From Aliirhizobium wenxiniae (GTDB lineage Bacteria > Pseudomonadota > Alphaproteobacteria > Rhizobiales > Rhizobiaceae), in the NCBI RefSeq assembly GCF_019511445.1, contig NZ_JAEUAN010000001.1, forward strand, positions 124,001 to 188,000: a stretch of 64,000 nt of DNA. The letters run 5' to 3'. The translations under genes were made by a program, and so were the position numbers. Positions 42,276-50,295 of the stretch are shown here, piece by piece. The notes under the pieces were generated by a model, which did not search any database, had not been told where the DNA came from, and saw nothing but the letters and a program-made list of their open reading frames with translations. Numbering within the stretch: position 1 is the first letter of the stretch; each line of letters starts with the position of its first letter.

Positions 42276-42423
42276 TCCGCTTTGCCCGCATTGTCGTCAT
42301 GCGGTGTTAACCGGCGGGAAGGTGGTGGGCAAGGAGATTGATGGTATCGCTCGCATGCGCCAGTGGGGTAGCGCCAGTGGGGTAACGGCAGTGAGGCATC
42401 CAAAATACACTTCGCCCGCTGCC

Positions 42424-42603
42424 TCATTCGGGGCCGGAATCGGTGTCCTTGCTGTCCTTTGCTGGCAGGGAGCCTGTGCCCGGTGTCTTGTCGTGATCTG
42501 TCAGGTGATCTTTCGCATGGGGACCTGCTACGGGATGCCGTCCGGCTCCCGTGTACCTACTGCCACTCTCAACAGCGTCCCGCGCTTCTCTATCTTCGGC
42601 CAT
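42424..42603 (-). CDS. Hypothetical 59-residue hydrophilic protein
   Basis: A small gene with a textbook ribosome-binding site (GGAGG, eight bases before ATG 42603). The product is hydrophilic, glycine/histidine/aspartate rich (RYTGAGRHPVAGPHAKDHLTDHDKTPGTGSLP) and looks intrinsically disordered. I recall similar short proteins with the GRHPVAGPHA motif in rhizobia, without a function. No cysteines or membrane segments. Confidence 0.65.
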   Translation of the reverse strand: MAEDREARDAVESGSRYTGAGRHPVAGPHAKDHLTDHDKTPGTGSLPAKDSKDTDSGPE

Positions 42604-42679
42604 TGTTGCCTCCGTTTTCTTCTTTGGAGGAAAACGGTTTCTGCGGTCATCGGTTCCTTCCGGATCACGCAGCCAGAGG

Positions 42680-42976
42680 TTAGCGGCCGATGGTGATCGA
42701 TGTGATCCTGCGGCTGTAAATGTCGAGACTGCCATCCTCGAGCACACGATAGCGCTCCTCGACGCGGTTTCCGAAGCTGCTGATGAACTCGTGGGTGAAG
42801 GTGTGGCCCACCGGCATGTTGGCACGCCGGCCTTTCGGTTGCCCGCCATAGGTGATGCTGCCGGCGATCGGCGCAATGCCCGGCCCGTAATCGATGGCAC
42901 GGAATTCGGGATTGCCCGTGGAATTGCAGGCCGTCAGCGCTAAAGCCGCAATGGCCATGACAAGCAGTCGTTTCAT
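42680..42976 (-). CDS. Small lipoprotein
   Basis: A 98-residue predicted lipoprotein: signal peptide MKRLLVMAIAALALTAC with lipobox LTAC (cleavage before Cys17), followed by a short beta-rich domain ending SLDIYSRRITSITIGR. It should be lipidated and anchored to a membrane facing the periplasm. Function unknown. Starts at ATG 42976. Confidence 0.8.
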   Translation of the reverse strand: MKRLLVMAIAALALTACNSTGNPEFRAIDYGPGIAPIAGSITYGGQPKGRRANMPVGHTFTHEFISSFGNRVEERYRVLEDGSLDIYSRRITSITIGR

Positions 42977-43430
42977 TTGATAACGTCCTTCAGTCGGCGC
43001 GGATTTTCCGATCTCAGGAAACCCGCAAGACGGGATTTAGTTCAAGGACGCGGTGAAAGAAAGATAGGGCGCGCAGGGCAAATCCGACAAGGCGGAAAGC
43101 TGAGGCTGGAAGCGCAACTGAGTGGTGTCCTGACTGGAGGTCGAGATTGAACCGGCGTTTACAGTTGCGCTTCCAAAGCGGATAGCCATGAAAGGTGGTT
43201 CTTTTCACGGCGTCAACGTCTGTGACGGATGCATTCCCTGTCAGTTGACCGGGGAAGGGAACTCAAACCCTTCAACGCGACATTGACAGGAATTTCATAG
43301 CGGATTTTTGTCTCGGGATTATCCCTGACAAAAGCCATTATGGTATCAGCCTGTCGCATGATCGCCTTTTGCGACGTGCCGTTACAAAATTCCTGATGCG
43401 TGGTGGTCAGCCATCGGATAAATCGCTCCA
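42977..43430. other. Stretch with large hairpin and possible gene remnant
   Basis: The left half holds a perfect 14-bp inverted repeat (43107-43175, listed separately). The right half has a minus-strand frame from TTG 43431 to 43213 (72 residues, RQADTIMAFVRDNPETKIRYEIPVNVALKGL) reminiscent of the C-terminal part of small Rap1a-like proteins, but with no proper start. It is best read as a remnant, not a gene. The response-regulator promoter must also lie here. Confidence 0.4.
43107..43175. repeat. Perfect 14-bp inverted repeat with 41-base spacer
   Basis: TGGAAGCGCAACTG (43107-43120) and CAGTTGCGCTTCCA (43162-43175) are perfect complements. The transcript in either direction would form a long stem-loop. 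It is not followed by a T-run. It could be a small-RNA hairpin, the ends of a decayed miniature transposon, or a regulatory structure. Confidence 0.6.
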
Positions 43431-44153
43431 ATGACGAATTCGCCCAACATTCTGATTGTCGACGATCATGCGCAAACTCGCGAGGCGCTAAAACTCTATC
43501 TGGAGAAGGTCGGCATGCGGGCGGTCGCAGTCGATGGCGGCAAGGAGATGGACCGGGTATTGATGTCCGGAGGGATCGATCTGGTCGTTCTCGACGTCAT
43601 GCTTCCAGGTGAAGATGGATTGGCCATTTGCCATCGTCTTCGCACGACAAGTAAAATCCCCATCCTGATGCTGAGTGCTCTCAACGAAGAGACGGATCGT
43701 ATTATCGGGCTGGAACTCGGTGCAGACGATTATCTTGCAAAGCCGTTCAATCCGCGTGAGGTCGTGGCCAGGATCAAGGCCATTCTGAGGCGTTACGAGC
43801 CGTCCGCACCATCGCTGGGTGGAGAGCATGGCGGTCAGGTCCTTCGTTTCGGCAGCTGGTCGCTTCAGATAGATCGCCGCTGCCTGGTCGATGAGAATGA
43901 CGTGGAGACGCCACTCACCGTTGCCGATTTTCAATTGCTGATGGCGTTTCTGGAGCGTCCGCGGGTCATCCTGTCGAGGGAGCGGCTTCTCGAACTGACG
44001 TCATCGCGCAGCGCCGGTCCATTCGATCGCGCGATCGACAACCAGGTCAGCCGCTTGCGAAGGAAGATCGAGCAGAGCAAAGATCGGCCGGAGCTTATCA
44101 TTACCGTGCGCGGAGGCGGCTATTGCCTGGTCGCCGATGTGACAAAGGCGTAG
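43431..44153 (+). CDS. OmpR-family response regulator
   Basis: A 240-residue two-component regulator. The receiver domain has the acidic pair DD at 11-12, phospho-acceptor Asp55 (VVLDVMLPGEDG), and LGADDYLAKPFNPREVVARI with the conserved lysine. The C-terminal winged helix contains VILSRERLLELTSSRSAGPFDRAIDNQVSRLRRKIEQ and the final ITVRGGGYCLV. Resembles OmpR. The kinase gene starts three bases after the stop, and a porin gene lies 550 bp past the kinase gene, an arrangement that suggests osmotic/envelope control. Confidence 0.94.
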   Translation: MTNSPNILIVDDHAQTREALKLYLEKVGMRAVAVDGGKEMDRVLMSGGIDLVVLDVMLPGEDGLAICHRLRTTSKIPILMLSALNEETDRIIGLELGADDYLAKPFNPREVVARIKAILRRYEPSAPSLGGEHGGQVLRFGSWSLQIDRRCLVDENDVETPLTVADFQLLMAFLERPRVILSRERLLELTSSRSAGPFDRAIDNQVSRLRRKIEQSKDRPELIITVRGGGYCLVADVTKA

Positions 44154-44156
44154 CAG

Positions 44157-45524
44157 ATGAGGATCGGCGTCCCTCAAAGCGTTCGAGGACAGCTCATCCT
44201 GCTGCTGCTGGGGTGTCTTCTCGCTGCGCAGATGCTCAGCATTTTCTACTTCATCCACGATAAAAACAGGCAGCTTCTCGACTATCGGGCCTTCGATGCT
44301 GTCGAGCGGCTGCTCAGTACCGCAAAAATGCTGAGGACCCTTCCCGCCGAGGAAGAGGATGCCATTGTTGCGACCCCATCCGAATGGGGCATGCAATTCA
44401 CCATCACCGATACGGCTCCACAGGTGCGCGACGAGCTGCAATTATCCGGGGATCTGGCCGTATTCCTGAAGAGCAAGTTTGGGCTTACCCTTGGCGATGG
44501 TTTCATCCTTGCCGCGGCGGAAACGGGAACGCGACCGGAGTTGCCAGAGCATGGCAGCAAGGCCGGGCGAAGCCTTGTGCTTTTGGCCTCTATTGCCCTG
44601 GACGACGGGCGATGGCTGACCGCACGCGATGTTCTACGCTTGCCAAAGCCATGGGCCTGGCAACTCATGTTGACGATCCTTGCGACAGTCTCCATCGTAG
44701 TGGCCGTCGTGTGGATCATCGTCGCGAAGATTACGACGCCGCTCCAGCATCTCTCCAATGCTGCCGACAGTCTGGGCCGAAGCGAAGACCCGCAGCCGAT
44801 CTCGTCATCGGGGCCTTCCGAACTGCGCAAACTGACCCACGCATTCAACGATATGGCAGCGCGACTGACCAGGCTGCTGAATGAGCGCGCCAAAATGCTT
44901 GCAGCGATCGGGCATGACCTGAAATCTCCGATCACGGCCATGCGGCTCAGGATCGAGTTGCTCGATGAAGGCGAGCCAAAGGATAAGCTCGGCCAGTGCC
45001 TGGATGAGATCCAGGAATTGGTGGATGCCGCGCTGTCCCTGTCGCGCGGCAGCGATACGCCGGAGCCGGAAGTCGTGTTCCAGCTCGAAGACCTGATGAA
45101 CGAACTGGTGACGGACCTGAGAGCCGCCGGAGGTGACATCACTCTCGTCAATCCTCATCACTTCTTCATCTATGGGCGCCGGGCGGCACTGAAGCGGGCG
45201 CTTCGAAATGTCGTGGAGAACGCATTGCGGTATGGGCATCGGGCGCGAATATTCGTGCGTCCGGCGATGGCGGATGTCTGCGTCCTGATCGACGATGACG
45301 GGCCGGGGGTTCCCGAAGCCGACCGGATCCGCATTTTCAACCCATTTTTCCGCCTCGAACAATCGCGCAGCAGGGATACGGGTGGAAGCGGTATCGGTCT
45401 CGCCCTGGCGAAATCGATCATCGATGCGCATCAAGGGAAGATCCGGTATGAGGATGCCGATTCAGGCGGAGCCCGCGCGGTGATTATCTTGCCGCGCCTG
45501 ATGGATCAGGCGGGCGCAGCCTAG
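44157..45524 (+). CDS. Sensor histidine kinase, EnvZ-like
   Basis: A 455-residue kinase, partner of the preceding regulator. TM1 is about residues 10-33, a periplasmic domain 34-167, TM2 168-190, HAMP 190-243, and the phospho-acceptor His253 lies in AAIGHDLKSPITAMRLRIELL. ATP-binding boxes: NVVENALRYGHRA (N box), LIDDDGPGVPEADRIRIFNPF (G1/F) and RDTGGSGIGLALAKSII (G2). The HDLKSPIT variant is typical of alphaproteobacterial EnvZ-like kinases. Confidence 0.94.
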   Translation: MRIGVPQSVRGQLILLLLGCLLAAQMLSIFYFIHDKNRQLLDYRAFDAVERLLSTAKMLRTLPAEEEDAIVATPSEWGMQFTITDTAPQVRDELQLSGDLAVFLKSKFGLTLGDGFILAAAETGTRPELPEHGSKAGRSLVLLASIALDDGRWLTARDVLRLPKPWAWQLMLTILATVSIVVAVVWIIVAKITTPLQHLSNAADSLGRSEDPQPISSSGPSELRKLTHAFNDMAARLTRLLNERAKMLAAIGHDLKSPITAMRLRIELLDEGEPKDKLGQCLDEIQELVDAALSLSRGSDTPEPEVVFQLEDLMNELVTDLRAAGGDITLVNPHHFFIYGRRAALKRALRNVVENALRYGHRARIFVRPAMADVCVLIDDDGPGVPEADRIRIFNPFFRLEQSRSRDTGGSGIGLALAKSIIDAHQGKIRYEDADSGGARAVIILPRLMDQAGAA

Positions 45525-45577
45525 GGCGTTTCCGCCTTTCTTCGAAACACGAAATCGCTCTATCTCTTTGTTTTGAC

Positions 45578-45621
45578 GCAATTCCGGACGCAAAATCGGT
45601 TCCCATTTTTGCTGGAATTGC
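45578..45621. repeat. Palindromic intergenic element, type 1 copy
   Basis: Outer arms GCAATTCC (45578-45585) and GGAATTGC (45614-45621), with an inner GCAAAAtcGGTTCCCATTTTTGC-like stem. Matches the elements at 40719 and 12585 in design, loop sequence and arm sequence. Confidence 0.75.
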
Positions 45622-45679
45622 TTTAAGGCGCGTCGCGATCCTTCAGATGCGCTTGCCGCGCTTTCGCTTTTTGTTTCGC

Positions 45680-45724
45680 GCATGTCCTTATCCCGAACCC
45701 GGTGATCGCTGTCGGGAGACATGC
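45680..45724. repeat. Palindromic intergenic element, type 2 copy
   Basis: Arms GCATGTC (45680-45686) and GACATGC (45718-45724) around TTATCCCGAACCCGGTGATC. Nearly the same as 6742-6786. With the type 1 element 60 bp upstream it forms a two-palindrome unit resembling a mosaic repeat. Confidence 0.75.
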
Positions 45725-46073
45725 TTCGGATATTCTTCATTGGCATGTCATCGCAGCGGGGGGCGGGCATTTCCCAACGGCAGAATCAGCCGGTTCATTT
45801 GACCGGCCCCTGCATATTCGGCTTTGTCGCAGGAGCGTTGCCGTCCTTCGGCGCTGATACCGTTCGATTACCGGCAGATTACGTACGGTTACAAACCGAT
45901 GCGCCTGCGCAACATCAATCCAGAGGGCGGCATCTTCGGCAGATGAAGGCTAGCCGCTCTGCTTTCGCCTCTTGCCGAGCCCTCGTATTGCTTGGTCACC
46001 GAATAAGCCTTCGGTTTTTTAATTTGGTGGATGAGGCTCCCGGCCGCGGTCCATCGTCTGAATGGAGATCATA

Positions 46074-47156
46074 ATGAACATCAAGAGCCTTCTTCTCGGC
46101 TCCGCTGCAGCTCTCGCAGCAGTATCCGGCGCGCAGGCTGCCGATGCGATCGTCGCGGCAGAGCCCGAGCCGATGGAATATGTCCGCGTTTGTGACGCCT
46201 TCGGCACCGGCTACTTCTACATCCCGGGCACCGAAACCTGCCTCAAGATCGGCGGTTATGTCCGCGTTCAGCTCGATGGCCGCAGCGACAACGACCTAGC
46301 TGTTGACGCAGAAGATCGCGACGGCGGCTACCGCACCAACACCCGCGCGCAGATCTCCCTCTCGGCCAAGACCGACACCGAATTCGGTGCGCTCGGCTCG
46401 CTCATCACGCTCCGCGCCAACAACAACGATGGCTCGAGCGACTTTACCCTGAACGAAACCTACATCGAACTGGGCGGCTTCCGCGTCGGTCACTTCTACA
46501 ACTATTTCGATACGGGTCTTGCAGGCGAAACCGTTCTGGCTGACGAATCCCCGTTCAACAATGGTGGCCTGGGCGGCGACACGCTGAACAACTCCATCCG
46601 TTACACCTATGACGGCGGCGCTTTCTCGGTTTACGGTCAGGTTGACGCGTTCGACTCGACCGATGGCTGGAAGGACGACGTTGCCGGCACCGGTCGTGGT
46701 CAGGACGAAATCGGCATCAACGGCGTTGTCACCGGCAAGTTCGGTGGCGTAACCGTCGACTTCTTCGCTGGTTACGACTTCGACCGCGAAAATGCTGCTC
46801 TCGCTTCCACGCTGACTGCAGACCTCGGCCCGGGCTCGCTCGGCGTCTTCGCGGCCTACGCTTTCGGCGAAAACCGCTACTTCGACGCTTCCGAGTGGAC
46901 GATCGGTGCTGAATACGCAATCAAGGTCACCGACAAGTTCTCGATCGCACCGGGCGCCCAGTACTGGGATAACGTTGCTCTCGACGCCGATGGCGACTTC
47001 GACGGTGGTGATGCATGGCGCGTTGGTGTGACGGCTGACTACGCCATCACGCAGAACCTCGCTGCCAAGGCAACGGTCAACTACACCGACGTTGATAACG
47101 GCACCGACTCCGCTGACAAGTGGGACGGCTTCCTGCGTCTGCAGCGCTCGTTCTAA
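46074..47156 (+). CDS. Outer-membrane porin, RopA/Omp2b family
   Basis: A 360-residue trimeric beta-barrel porin. Signal peptide [22 protein letters not shown] is cleaved before ADAIVAAEPEPMEYVRVCDAFGTGYFYIPGTETCLKIGGYVRV, the family's diagnostic N-terminus including its two cysteines. Barrel strands follow, rich in Asp/Gly/Tyr loops, and the C-terminal strand ends in phenylalanine (GFLRLQRSF), the BAM recognition residue. ATG 46074 has GGAG upstream; ATG 46062 is rejected because it would shift the signal peptide. A strong terminator follows. Codon use is the biased type of a highly expressed gene. Confidence 0.96.
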   Translation: MNIKSLLLGSAAALAAVSGAQAADAIVAAEPEPMEYVRVCDAFGTGYFYIPGTETCLKIGGYVRVQLDGRSDNDLAVDAEDRDGGYRTNTRAQISLSAKTDTEFGALGSLITLRANNNDGSSDFTLNETYIELGGFRVGHFYNYFDTGLAGETVLADESPFNNGGLGGDTLNNSIRYTYDGGAFSVYGQVDAFDSTDGWKDDVAGTGRGQDEIGINGVVTGKFGGVTVDFFAGYDFDRENAALASTLTADLGPGSLGVFAAYAFGENRYFDASEWTIGAEYAIKVTDKFSIAPGAQYWDNVALDADGDFDGGDAWRVGVTADYAITQNLAAKATVNYTDVDNGTDSADKWDGFLRLQRSF

Positions 47157-47180
47157 TTCGACCGCATACGTCTAACGAAA

Positions 47181-47204
47181 AGCCCGGAGCAATCCGGGCT
47201 TTTT
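47181..47204 (+). terminator. Intrinsic terminator after the porin gene
   Basis: AGCCCGGA (47181-47188), GCAA loop, TCCGGGCT (47193-47200) followed by TTTT, 24 bp past the stop. Confidence 0.92.
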
Positions 47205-47332
47205 GCGTTTTGGGGTGTACGCTGTGTGATGCACCCGAGACAGCAGCCAAAGCGTCGACGCAAGCCGGCCCGCGAAAGCGTTCGCGCACGTCTTGCGTCT
47301 CTTGTTCTTCTTTTGTGATTTCAATGTGTTAG

Positions 47333-47409
47333 TGGCGCACCCGACAGGATTCGAACCTGTGACCTTTGGAATCGGAATCCAACACTCTATCCAGCTGAGC
47401 TACGGGTGC
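47333..47409 (-). tRNA. tRNA-Arg (anticodon CCG)
   Basis: On the minus strand the 77-base gene starts GCACCCG and ends CGGGTGC-G-CCA with an encoded CCA. The D-arm is GCTCAGCTGGATAGAGT, the anticodon stem-loop is TTGGA-TTCCGAT-TCCAA giving anticodon CCG (codon CGG), and the T-arm is CAGGTTCGAATCCTG. All four stems pair. No integrase or att-like duplication was seen next to it. Confidence 0.97.
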
Positions 47410-47674
47410 TAACCGTTTTGGCGATGAATCGCCTTAGTCCGATGAGTGGTTCTTAGCCTAGCTGGATTAAGGCTTCAATGGCAATCGCGTCGCCGATGAC
47501 GGAAAAATCTGCAAGTGGGCCGAATGCCCGGCGATAAATTTTATATCGATGCGGGGAGGGGCGCGGCGAAGTCGCTTTTGTAAAGCGAAGTTCATCCGGA
47601 TGATCTTGCATTTTTGTTCGCCAGCACGGATATGCGGTCCATGCCGCGCATCTGCGGCCGGAGGAGACAAGAGA

Positions 47675-47887
47675 ATGATCGACCCGAACCATCCATTTTA
47701 CGATGCACTCTGGCGGCGTTTGCTGATACCGGCAGTATGCTTCGTCTGGGTCGGGATAGAGCTTTATGCGGGGGAGGCGGTCTGGGCGGGGATTGTGGCG
47801 ATCGTCGGCCTGTTTGCCACCTACAAGCTGTTCTTCGACCGGAAGGCTCCTGACGCGCGGAAGCCGACGGAACGTCAGGACGATTGA
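47675..47887 (+). CDS. Small two-helix membrane protein, DUF3329-like
   Basis: A 70-residue protein starting MIDPNHPFYDALWRRLLIPAVCFVWVGIELY, with two membrane helices (about 14-31 and 36-53) and a charged tail. The NHPFxxxLWxR opening resembles the DUF3329 domain also found at the N-terminus of some PhoR-type kinases. Good ribosome-binding site (GGAGGAGA before ATG 47675). Convergent with the J-domain gene. Confidence 0.72.
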   Translation: MIDPNHPFYDALWRRLLIPAVCFVWVGIELYAGEAVWAGIVAIVGLFATYKLFFDRKAPDARKPTERQDD

Positions 47888-47903
47888 GCCTTACGCGGGT
47901 CGT

Positions 47904-48410
47904 TCAGCCGCGCCAGTGAAGCGACGAGATTGCTCGGTCGATCAACAGATTGGCCGTCTTCATCCTTACCGTCGCGTTGTCGCGAAATTGCGGTTCCACC
48001 CGGTCCGGGTGATTGAGCTTGGCGAATTGCCGACGTTTCTCGGCGAGTGTGGCCTCGTCGTCCTTCGGGGAAAGTTTTAGGTCCTGCGCAATTTCCTCTT
48101 CCGTCAGGCGCTCCAGATGTGCCGGCATCACGGGGGCTTCGTCGCGCGGCTCCGGGACTGCTGCATCTGCGGAGTTTTCGGCATGGTGCGCGTCGACATC
48201 CTTTTCCATCGCAGGCCAGTCGGAAAGATAGTCGAAATAGCTGCCGACATCCGCTTCAGTCGCTTCGGGTCGACCGTCAGGCGTGAGGAAACCAGCACCA
48301 AGTCCGCGGATGCGATAATCCGATCCCTCGGCTGGTGTTTCCTCGTCTTGCCCTTGCTCTTCCTTCAGTCGGGTCAGAACCGACTGGAATATCGACTGCC
48401 CTAGCAGCAT
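47904..48410 (-). CDS. Protein with C-terminal J-like domain
   Basis: A 168-residue protein. Residues 1-100 are acidic and probably disordered. The C-terminal part, LTEEEIAQDLKLSPKDDEATLAEKRRQFAKLNHPDR, contains the HPD motif (134-136) between helix II and III of a J-domain, which stimulates DnaK ATPase in the family; helix IV is short. Placement of the J-domain at the C-terminus is the DjlA-like arrangement. Client unknown. It is separated from the transglutaminase operon by 66 bp. Confidence 0.78.
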   Translation of the reverse strand: MLLGQSIFQSVLTRLKEEQGQDEETPAEGSDYRIRGLGAGFLTPDGRPEATEADVGSYFDYLSDWPAMEKDVDAHHAENSADAAVPEPRDEAPVMPAHLERLTEEEIAQDLKLSPKDDEATLAEKRRQFAKLNHPDRVEPQFRDNATVRMKTANLLIDRAISSLHWRG

Positions 48411-48476
48411 GTGTCCTCCGGTCCAGAACCATCATTCTGGCAGATGGACATGGCGCCGGGCTTGCGCTGCGCAGGT

Positions 48477-49304
48477 TCAGGATTGCGTCTGGCTCTGTGA
48501 CTGTTCCTGAGCGGGCTTCACCGTCAGATGTACCTTCAGGTTTTCACCCGCAGGGCCGATGCGCATGCCGGAAACCGGGGCGCAGTCTCGGTAGCAGAGA
48601 CCCGAGGCGATGCGCACATAACGGTCATCGGGGCAGAGGTTGTTGGCGGCATCGAAGCCCACCCAGCCGAGGCCCGGAATATGGGCTTCCGCCCAGGCAT
48701 GGGTCGCCACCTGGTCGGGCCTGTCTTCCATCAGCAGATAACCTGAGACGTATCGGGCCGGCATGCCGGAGAGTCTTGCTGCCGAAATGAAGATATGGGC
48801 GTGATCCTGGCAGACGCCGGTCTTTGCCGCCAGCGCTTCTTCGGCAGTCGTTTCGGTCGTAGTGGTGCCGGGGTTGTAGGCGACCGTCTCGTGGATTGCG
48901 TCCATCAGCGCGTGCATTTGTGCCAGTTCGCTGTCGCCCTTGACGTTCTTCGCCAGTTCCTTGACCAGCTTGCCTGGCTTGGTGCGGCCGGTGTCGCGCA
49001 GGTAGAGCCAGAGCGGGGTGCAGCCGAGATGCGCACCGAAGACACCAGCCTTGTCGAGTGTCTCGACCTCGCCGGTGGCGGTGATGCGGATCGTATGTTC
49101 CGCGCCCTCGACCGATACGAGCTCGACGTGATTGCCGTATTGGTCAAGATAACCCGTCTCGACCTTAGCGCCGTCGACCTTCACGCTCCAGTTCAGCACC
49201 TTTTGTGTCGGTCCGCTGATCGGGGTCAGCCGCAGGCGCTGCAGCAGGTAGGGAACGGGTTCGTCATAGAGATATTCTGTCGTATGCGAAATCTTCAGCC
49301 GCAT
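48477..49304 (-). CDS. Transglutaminase-like cysteine protease of the ATP-grasp/alpha-E operon
   Basis: A 275-residue protein with the N-terminal beta-domain (RLKISHTTEYLYDEPVPYLLQRLRLTP) and a transglutaminase-like core whose triad is Cys165 (TGVCQDHAHIFISAARLSGMPARYVSGYL), His202 (THAWAEAHIPGLGWVGFD) and Asp218. The ATG at 49304 gives the family N-terminus. It is the last gene of a three-gene minus-strand operon with alpha-E and permuted ATP-grasp genes; comparative work has proposed peptide synthesis and cleavage roles, but no substrate is known. Confidence 0.93.
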   Translation of the reverse strand: MRLKISHTTEYLYDEPVPYLLQRLRLTPISGPTQKVLNWSVKVDGAKVETGYLDQYGNHVELVSVEGAEHTIRITATGEVETLDKAGVFGAHLGCTPLWLYLRDTGRTKPGKLVKELAKNVKGDSELAQMHALMDAIHETVAYNPGTTTTETTAEEALAAKTGVCQDHAHIFISAARLSGMPARYVSGYLLMEDRPDQVATHAWAEAHIPGLGWVGFDAANNLCPDDRYVRIASGLCYRDCAPVSGMRIGPAGENLKVHLTVKPAQEQSQSQTQS

Positions 49305-49338
49305 AGGGTCGTCCTTCAAAGTAGAGCGGTTGGGCTGA

Positions 49339-50283
49339 TTACTGATAAAAGCGGTAGCCGTCGGAAATCTCGGCGCTGAGCTGGTTGTTGCGGTAGACGA
49401 AGTCTTCGAGGAATTCGTGCAGGCCCTGATCCATGATCTCGGTGACGGAGCCGCGCTTGAGCATGGTGCGGATCGCATCCGCCGTGTCATGCGCCGTCAG
49501 CCGTTCGCCTGCGTAATCTTCCGAGAGATAACGCAGGTTGCTGACGATCTTCTCATAGCAATAGGCGAGCGAACGCGGCATCTGCACCTGCAGGATCAGC
49601 ATGTCGGCGATGTTTGAGGCCTGATATTCGCCGTCATAGACCCAACCATAGGAGCGGTGGGCCGAGACCGAGCGCAGGATCGATTCCCACTGGAAATTGT
49701 CGAGCGCCGAACCGACCTGGCTGACCGAGGGCAGGAGGACGTAATATTTGACGTCGAGAATACGGGCCGTGTTGTCGGCCCGTTCGATGAAAGTGCCGAT
49801 GCGGGCGAAATTGTAGATCTCGTTTCTGAGCATCGAGCCGTGGAAGGCACCGCGGATCAGACCGCAGCGATGTTTTATGACGCCGATCAGTTCCGGCAGG
49901 TCGGCGGCCTTCAGCTTGCGCGACATGCGGGCCTTGAGGTCGATCCAGGCCTCGTTGGTCGCCTCCCAGGTTTCGCGGGTGAGTGCGGTTCTGACCATGC
50001 GCGCATTGTTGCGGCCAGCCTCGATGCAGGACATGACGCTCGATAGGTTGGCACGGTCGCGCAACAGATAATCCACCGCGTCGGCAGCGGTCATCTTGTC
50101 ATGGACCTCGGAATAGGCCTCGCGCACGCCGGCACTTTCCAGGACGCCATGCCAGTCCTCGTCGGAGGAGCCGGCGCGGGTCAGCGACACGCGCAGGCCG
50201 GCATCGACGAGACGGGCGATGTTTTCGGCGCGCTCGATGTAACGGAACATCCAGTAGAGGCCGTTTGCAGTTCTTCCCAGCAT
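49339..50283 (-). CDS. Alpha-E domain protein
   Basis: A 314-residue all-helical protein. MLGRTANGLYWMFRYIERAENIARLVDAGLRVSLT is the family opening, and the central segment NEIYNFARIGTFIERADNTARILDVKYYVLLP repeats the ERAEN/ERADN pattern, which suggests an internal duplication. No catalytic motif is known. It lies 12 bases after the ATP-grasp gene and 34 bases before the transglutaminase gene, so the three act together. Confidence 0.93.
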   Translation of the reverse strand: MLGRTANGLYWMFRYIERAENIARLVDAGLRVSLTRAGSSDEDWHGVLESAGVREAYSEVHDKMTAADAVDYLLRDRANLSSVMSCIEAGRNNARMVRTALTRETWEATNEAWIDLKARMSRKLKAADLPELIGVIKHRCGLIRGAFHGSMLRNEIYNFARIGTFIERADNTARILDVKYYVLLPSVSQVGSALDNFQWESILRSVSAHRSYGWVYDGEYQASNIADMLILQVQMPRSLAYCYEKIVSNLRYLSEDYAGERLTAHDTADAIRTMLKRGSVTEIMDQGLHEFLEDFVYRNNQLSAEISDGYRFYQ

Positions 50284-50295
50284 TCTTTTACGCCC

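Larger units (their letters stand above)
45525..46073. other. 550-bp porin upstream region with two palindromic elements
   Basis: Starts with the 3' end of the kinase transcript and two palindromic elements at 45578-45621 and 45680-45724. The remaining 350 bp (45725-46073) contains the porin promoter and a long untranslated leader; porin ribosome-binding site GGAG precedes ATG 46074. No gene on either strand is supported. Confidence 0.55.

Noticed and set aside
42977..43430. CRISPR array or toxin-antitoxin locus near the inverted repeat
   Set aside because: Only two copies in inverted order and no repeat-spacer periodicity; no second gene of a toxin-antitoxin pair.
47157..47332. tRNA-Arg as an integration site for a mobile island
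   Set aside because: The tRNA gene is intact, but no integrase, no direct repeat of its 3' end and no compositional break were seen within the neighbouring kilobases.
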